Shown here in pieces: positions 6,322-7,343 of a stretch of DNA of 7,343 nucleotides. The stretch comes from JAGMDK01 sp023128695 (lineage in GTDB: Bacteria; Planctomycetota; Phycisphaerae; UBA1845; Fen-1342), in contig DAOVQG010000240.1 of NCBI GenBank assembly GCA_030628805.1, forward strand, positions 1-7,343. The letters are read 5' to 3'. Under the pieces are notes generated by a model. It was not told the DNA's origin, did not search any database, and saw only the letters and a program-made list of their open reading frames with translations. The translations under genes were made by a program, and so were the position numbers. Numbering within the stretch: position 1 is the first letter of the stretch; each line of letters begins with the position of its first letter.

Positions 6322-6476
6322 TTCGAGGACCTCGTTCGCGACGGCGTGTCGGCCGACTAGGCCGAGATTGCCCGGCTGGGCCACGTCACGCGGGCCCGCG
6401 TGACGCAGATCATGAACCTGCGGCCGATCGCAGCCGTGCCTGATTGGCTGATGCTCAAGTGGCTGCGACAGCTTAC
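6322..6476 (+). pseudogene. Decayed HTH protein gene (LGHVTRARVTQIMNL ... RPIAAVPDW family)
   Basis: In frame with position 6322 the translation reads FEDLVRDGVSAD, stop (TAG 6358-6360), AEIARLGHVTRARVTQIMNL, then RPIAAVPDWLMLKWLRQL. I recognise this as a small helix-turn-helix protein family common in planctomycetes and usually found near recombinase genes. Its members read ...FE-LIR-G-V-DYAELARLGHVTRARVTQIMNLLNLAPDIQE...LRPIAAVPDWRKQR. Relative to that pattern, the Tyr codon after Asp has become TAG, and the segment between MNL and RPIAA (normally tens of residues) is deleted. The N-terminal part is missing, and the 3' end runs into the hairpin repeat pair at 6478. No start codon or ribosome binding site fits. 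It is dead as a protein gene unless the TAG is read through. Family membership is from memory of the motif, not a search. Confidence 0.72.
6384..6405. repeat. Perfect 22-bp palindrome within the decayed HTH gene
   Basis: The sequence from CGTCACGCGGG to its exact reverse complement CCCGCGTGACG has no loop and no mismatch. It coincides with the codons for the peptide VTRARVT, itself symmetric, so the palindrome may follow from codon choice rather than be a protein-binding site. Confidence 0.6.
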
Positions 6477-6477
6477 T

Positions 6478-6555
6478 GTGTGCCACTGCTGTGTCAGCAG
6501 TGCGTATGTGTAAGGGTGAGGTCGCGATCGCACTGCTCACAGAGCAGTGGCACAC
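6478..6555. repeat. REPIN-like inverted pair of hairpin repeats, copy 2, with compensatory change
   Basis: Arms 6478-6502 and 6531-6555 (25 bp each) are inverted copies separated by 28 bases, and belong to the same family as 3505-3560. The right arm has stem CACTGCTC/GAGCAGTG around TGT. The left arm has CACTGCTG/CAGCAGTG around the same TGT. The two differences between arms are exactly the C-G pair that closes the loop, swapped to G-C. This preserves the hairpin and indicates selection or mechanistic need for the small folded unit. The pair sits between the decayed HTH gene (+) and the 3' end of the secreted protein gene (-), where it could also act as a bidirectional terminator. It supplies the last codons of the minus-strand gene. 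Confidence 0.85.
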
Positions 6556-6949
6556 CCGACAGTGCCACCCGCCGCTGCTTGCAGAGCGCGTGGTACTCGA
6601 TCATCGCGTCCTCGTCGGCATCGCCGTCGAGGTCGGCGGCGTCGCAGCCGGGCGCGAACGCGACGTCGGGGCCGCTCAGGCAGTCGGCAAACGCGGCGAA
6701 GTCATCAAGGTCCACGTCGCCGTCGCGGTCCAGGTCGCCGCGCGGATAGCCCTTGATCCCCAGACTGTGGCCCTCGCCCCCCGCGAGTGCCACGAAGTCC
6801 GTGTTCGGCGCCGGCACGTCGCATTGACCATAGTTGTTGTATCCCCACGCCACGATCGAGCCGTCCCCGTCCTGTCCCCAGGCGGTCCCGGGCGCGAGCA
6901 GGCCCGCAACCACGCATCCGCACACCAGTGTGACGATCGCCCTTCTCAC
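6494..6949 (-). CDS. Short secreted RCC1-like/dockerin-like protein, C-terminus altered
   Basis: A 151-residue protein starting at GTG 6949 with an excellent AAGGAGG site (6956-6962, 6-base gap). Residues 1-26 are a signal peptide (VTLVCGCVVAGLLAPGTAWG). Residues about 29-66 are a single RCC1-type repeat (GSIVAWGYNNYGQCDVP, then GGEGHSLGIK). Residues 71-84 form a canonical dockerin/EF-hand calcium loop (GDLDRDGDVDLDDF, with Asp at 72, 74, 76, 80 and 83). A second loop begins at 106 (DLDGDADED), but position 12 is Ile rather than Asp and the expected ADFAAF-like helix is absent. The final 19 or so residues (VPLLCEQCDRDLTLTHTHC) are translated from the hairpin repeat pair, where the stop lies. 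Planctomycete relatives usually have many RCC1 repeats before the dockerin module, so this copy looks shortened internally and re-ended. It is probably exported; no function beyond calcium binding or surface attachment is inferable. It could be a decaying gene. Confidence 0.72.
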   Translation of the reverse strand: MRRAIVTLVCGCVVAGLLAPGTAWGQDGDGSIVAWGYNNYGQCDVPAPNTDFVALAGGEGHSLGIKGYPRGDLDRDGDVDLDDFAAFADCLSGPDVAFAPGCDAADLDGDADEDAMIEYHALCKQRRVALSGVPLLCEQCDRDLTLTHTHC

Positions 6950-6955
6950 CGAAGT

Positions 6956-6962
6956 CCTCCTT
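6956..6962 (-). promoter_or_regulatory. Ribosome binding site fixing the GTG start of the secreted protein
   Basis: On the minus strand AAGGAGG lies 6 bases before GTG 6949. This perfect anti-16S match justifies a non-ATG start just upstream of a clear signal peptide. Confidence 0.8.
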
Positions 6963-6990
6963 CGTGTTGGCCGCGTCGGCCGGTGAGCAC

Positions 6991-7032
6991 TCTATACAGA
7001 AGCTTCTGGCGCTACCGCGCCAGTCGCGTCAA
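6991..7032 (-). promoter_or_regulatory. Candidate promoter/operator region of the secreted protein gene
   Basis: On the minus strand a TATAGA hexamer (6991-6996) lies about 40 bases before the GTG start and could be a -10 box. A perfect 7-bp inverted repeat CTGGCGC/GCGCCAG with a 4-base loop (7006-7023) overlaps where the -35 box should be, and TTGACG (7027-7032) is 30 bases from the -10, too far for a standard promoter. A repressor-type operator over the promoter is one reading; the evidence is weak. Confidence 0.25.
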
Positions 7033-7075
7033 TTCACCGCTCACATAGGCCGGCTGCCACATCCAGGATTCAGTT

Positions 7076-7088
7076 GTCCCTCCGGGAC
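7076..7088. repeat. Small GC hairpin
   Basis: GTCCC and GGGAC form a 5-bp stem around TCC. On its own it could be chance, but it lies in a row of hairpins in the same intergenic region. Confidence 0.4.
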
Positions 7089-7111
7089 TCAGCGCAAAAG
7101 GCTCACCGCAA

Positions 7112-7131
7112 CCCAGCGATGAATCGCTGGG
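7112..7131. repeat. Intergenic hairpin with 9-bp stem
   Basis: CCCAGCGAT (7112-7120) and ATCGCTGGG (7123-7131) pair perfectly around GA. It is flanked by AA on the left and CT on the right and is followed by no T-run, so it is not a standard terminator. Its compact form resembles a third dispersed hairpin family. Confidence 0.6.
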
Positions 7132-7220
7132 CTATTCTCGGCGGTCCCCATGGAACCATGAGTTGCATAAGGAATTGTACCGCATAGCAGTCCGCCGCAA
7201 AAGTCGGCTTCGGTCGGAAA

Positions 7221-7249
7221 ATGTAGCGTCCGGGCTCTGTCCCGGACGT
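7221..7249 (+). repeat. REP-like hairpin with GTAG foot, left copy
   Basis: The foot GTAG (7223-7226) is followed by the stem CGTCCGGG/CCCGGACG with loop CTCTGT. GTAG next to a GC hairpin is the canonical recognition layout of REP sequences used by RAYT transposases. The inverted twin lies at 7279-7307. Confidence 0.75.
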
Positions 7250-7278
7250 AGAATACGGAGAAAACCTCTCCCGCAACG

Positions 7279-7307
7279 ACGTCCGGGACAGAGCCCGGAC
7301 GCTACAT
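7279..7307 (-). repeat. REP-like hairpin with GTAG foot, right copy
   Basis: This is an exact reverse complement of 7221-7249, with its GTAG foot pointing outward. Together the two form a REPIN-like pair nested inside the terminal inverted repeats. Confidence 0.75.
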
Positions 7308-7343
7308 GACTTTTGCGGCGGACTGATAGGGATACAGTAGTGG

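Larger units (their letters stand above)
6964..7187. other. Gene-free region upstream of the secreted protein, with small hairpins
   Basis: No open frame with coding character is seen. Apart from the candidate promoter it contains two compact hairpins described separately (7076-7088, 7112-7131). No tRNA-like or riboswitch-like fold was recognised. It leads into the MITE-like element that fills the right end of the window. Confidence 0.6.
7188..7325. mobile_element. 138-bp MITE-like element with 18-bp terminal inverted repeats and ATAG duplication
   Basis: Perfect 18-bp terminal inverted repeats (CAGTCCGCCGCAAAAGTC at 7188-7205 and its reverse complement at 7308-7325) enclose a second inverted pair of 29 bp (7221-7249 and 7279-7307) around a 29-base centre. 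ATAG stands immediately outside both ends (7184-7187 and 7326-7329) as a direct repeat, as expected for a 4-bp target duplication. The left half carries 15 extra bases (7206-7220) between outer and inner arms that are absent on the right. No open reading frame fits inside, so movement would depend on a transposase elsewhere. The family cannot be assigned from ends alone. Confidence 0.65.

Noticed and set aside
6491..7048. Plus-strand open frame of 185 codons
   Set aside because: It begins in the hairpin repeat and runs opposite the secreted protein gene, which has a perfect ribosome binding site and recognisable domains.

Overview
This is a GC-rich bacterial window. It carries a run of phosphotransfer signalling genes and is unusually rich in short palindromic repeats. 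I infer a planctomycete-type bacterium, probably a Phycisphaerae-like lineage. The reasons are the secreted RCC1/dockerin-like protein on the minus strand (two GD-D-D-GD-D type calcium loops), a remnant of a 'LGH-TRARVTQIMNL ... RPIAAVPDW' HTH protein that I associate with that group, and several families of GC-rich intergenic hairpins. This assignment is an inference from family resemblance, not a database result.

Layout: 2-460 (+) is the C-terminal receiver domain of a protein that enters from the left edge, probably a hybrid histidine kinase. A near-perfect palindrome (20-45) is translated as part of its linker. 461-836 holds no intact gene, only a weak promoter-like AT-rich patch and a frameshifted HTH_17/excisionase remnant (618-747). 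Then come four same-strand signalling genes. 837-2666 is a membrane sensor kinase with a PhnD/TtrS-like periplasmic binding domain. 2706-3491 is a protein made of two receiver domains with no output domain. 3591-5609 is a receiver-GAF-like-PAS-kinase protein. 5596-6294 is a FixJ-type receiver/LuxR regulator that overlaps the preceding gene by 14 bases. Downstream, 6322-6476 is a decayed HTH gene. 6494-6949 (-) is a short secreted RCC1/dockerin-like protein read towards the signalling genes. 6950-7343 has no gene but contains several hairpins and a 138-bp MITE-like element.

How the genes may work together: the periplasmic domain of the first kinase would sense a small ligand. The double receiver and the N-terminal receiver of the second kinase could form relay steps. 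The FixJ-type protein is the only DNA-binding output in the window. No HPt domain is visible, so a complete classical phosphorelay is not demonstrated. The second kinase has Gly where the conserved Glu/Asp follows the phospho-accepting His, and the second receiver of the double-receiver protein has Ala at the switch Ser/Thr position. Both suggest partly non-canonical signalling.

The least expected content is the repeat layer. Two REPIN-like pairs of the same hairpin family (3505-3560 and 6478-6555) differ by a compensatory base-pair swap in one arm. A third pair, with the canonical REP foot GTAG, sits nested inside an 18-bp terminal inverted repeat flanked by a 4-bp ATAG duplication (7188-7325). 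Repeat sequence has become coding sequence at two gene ends.
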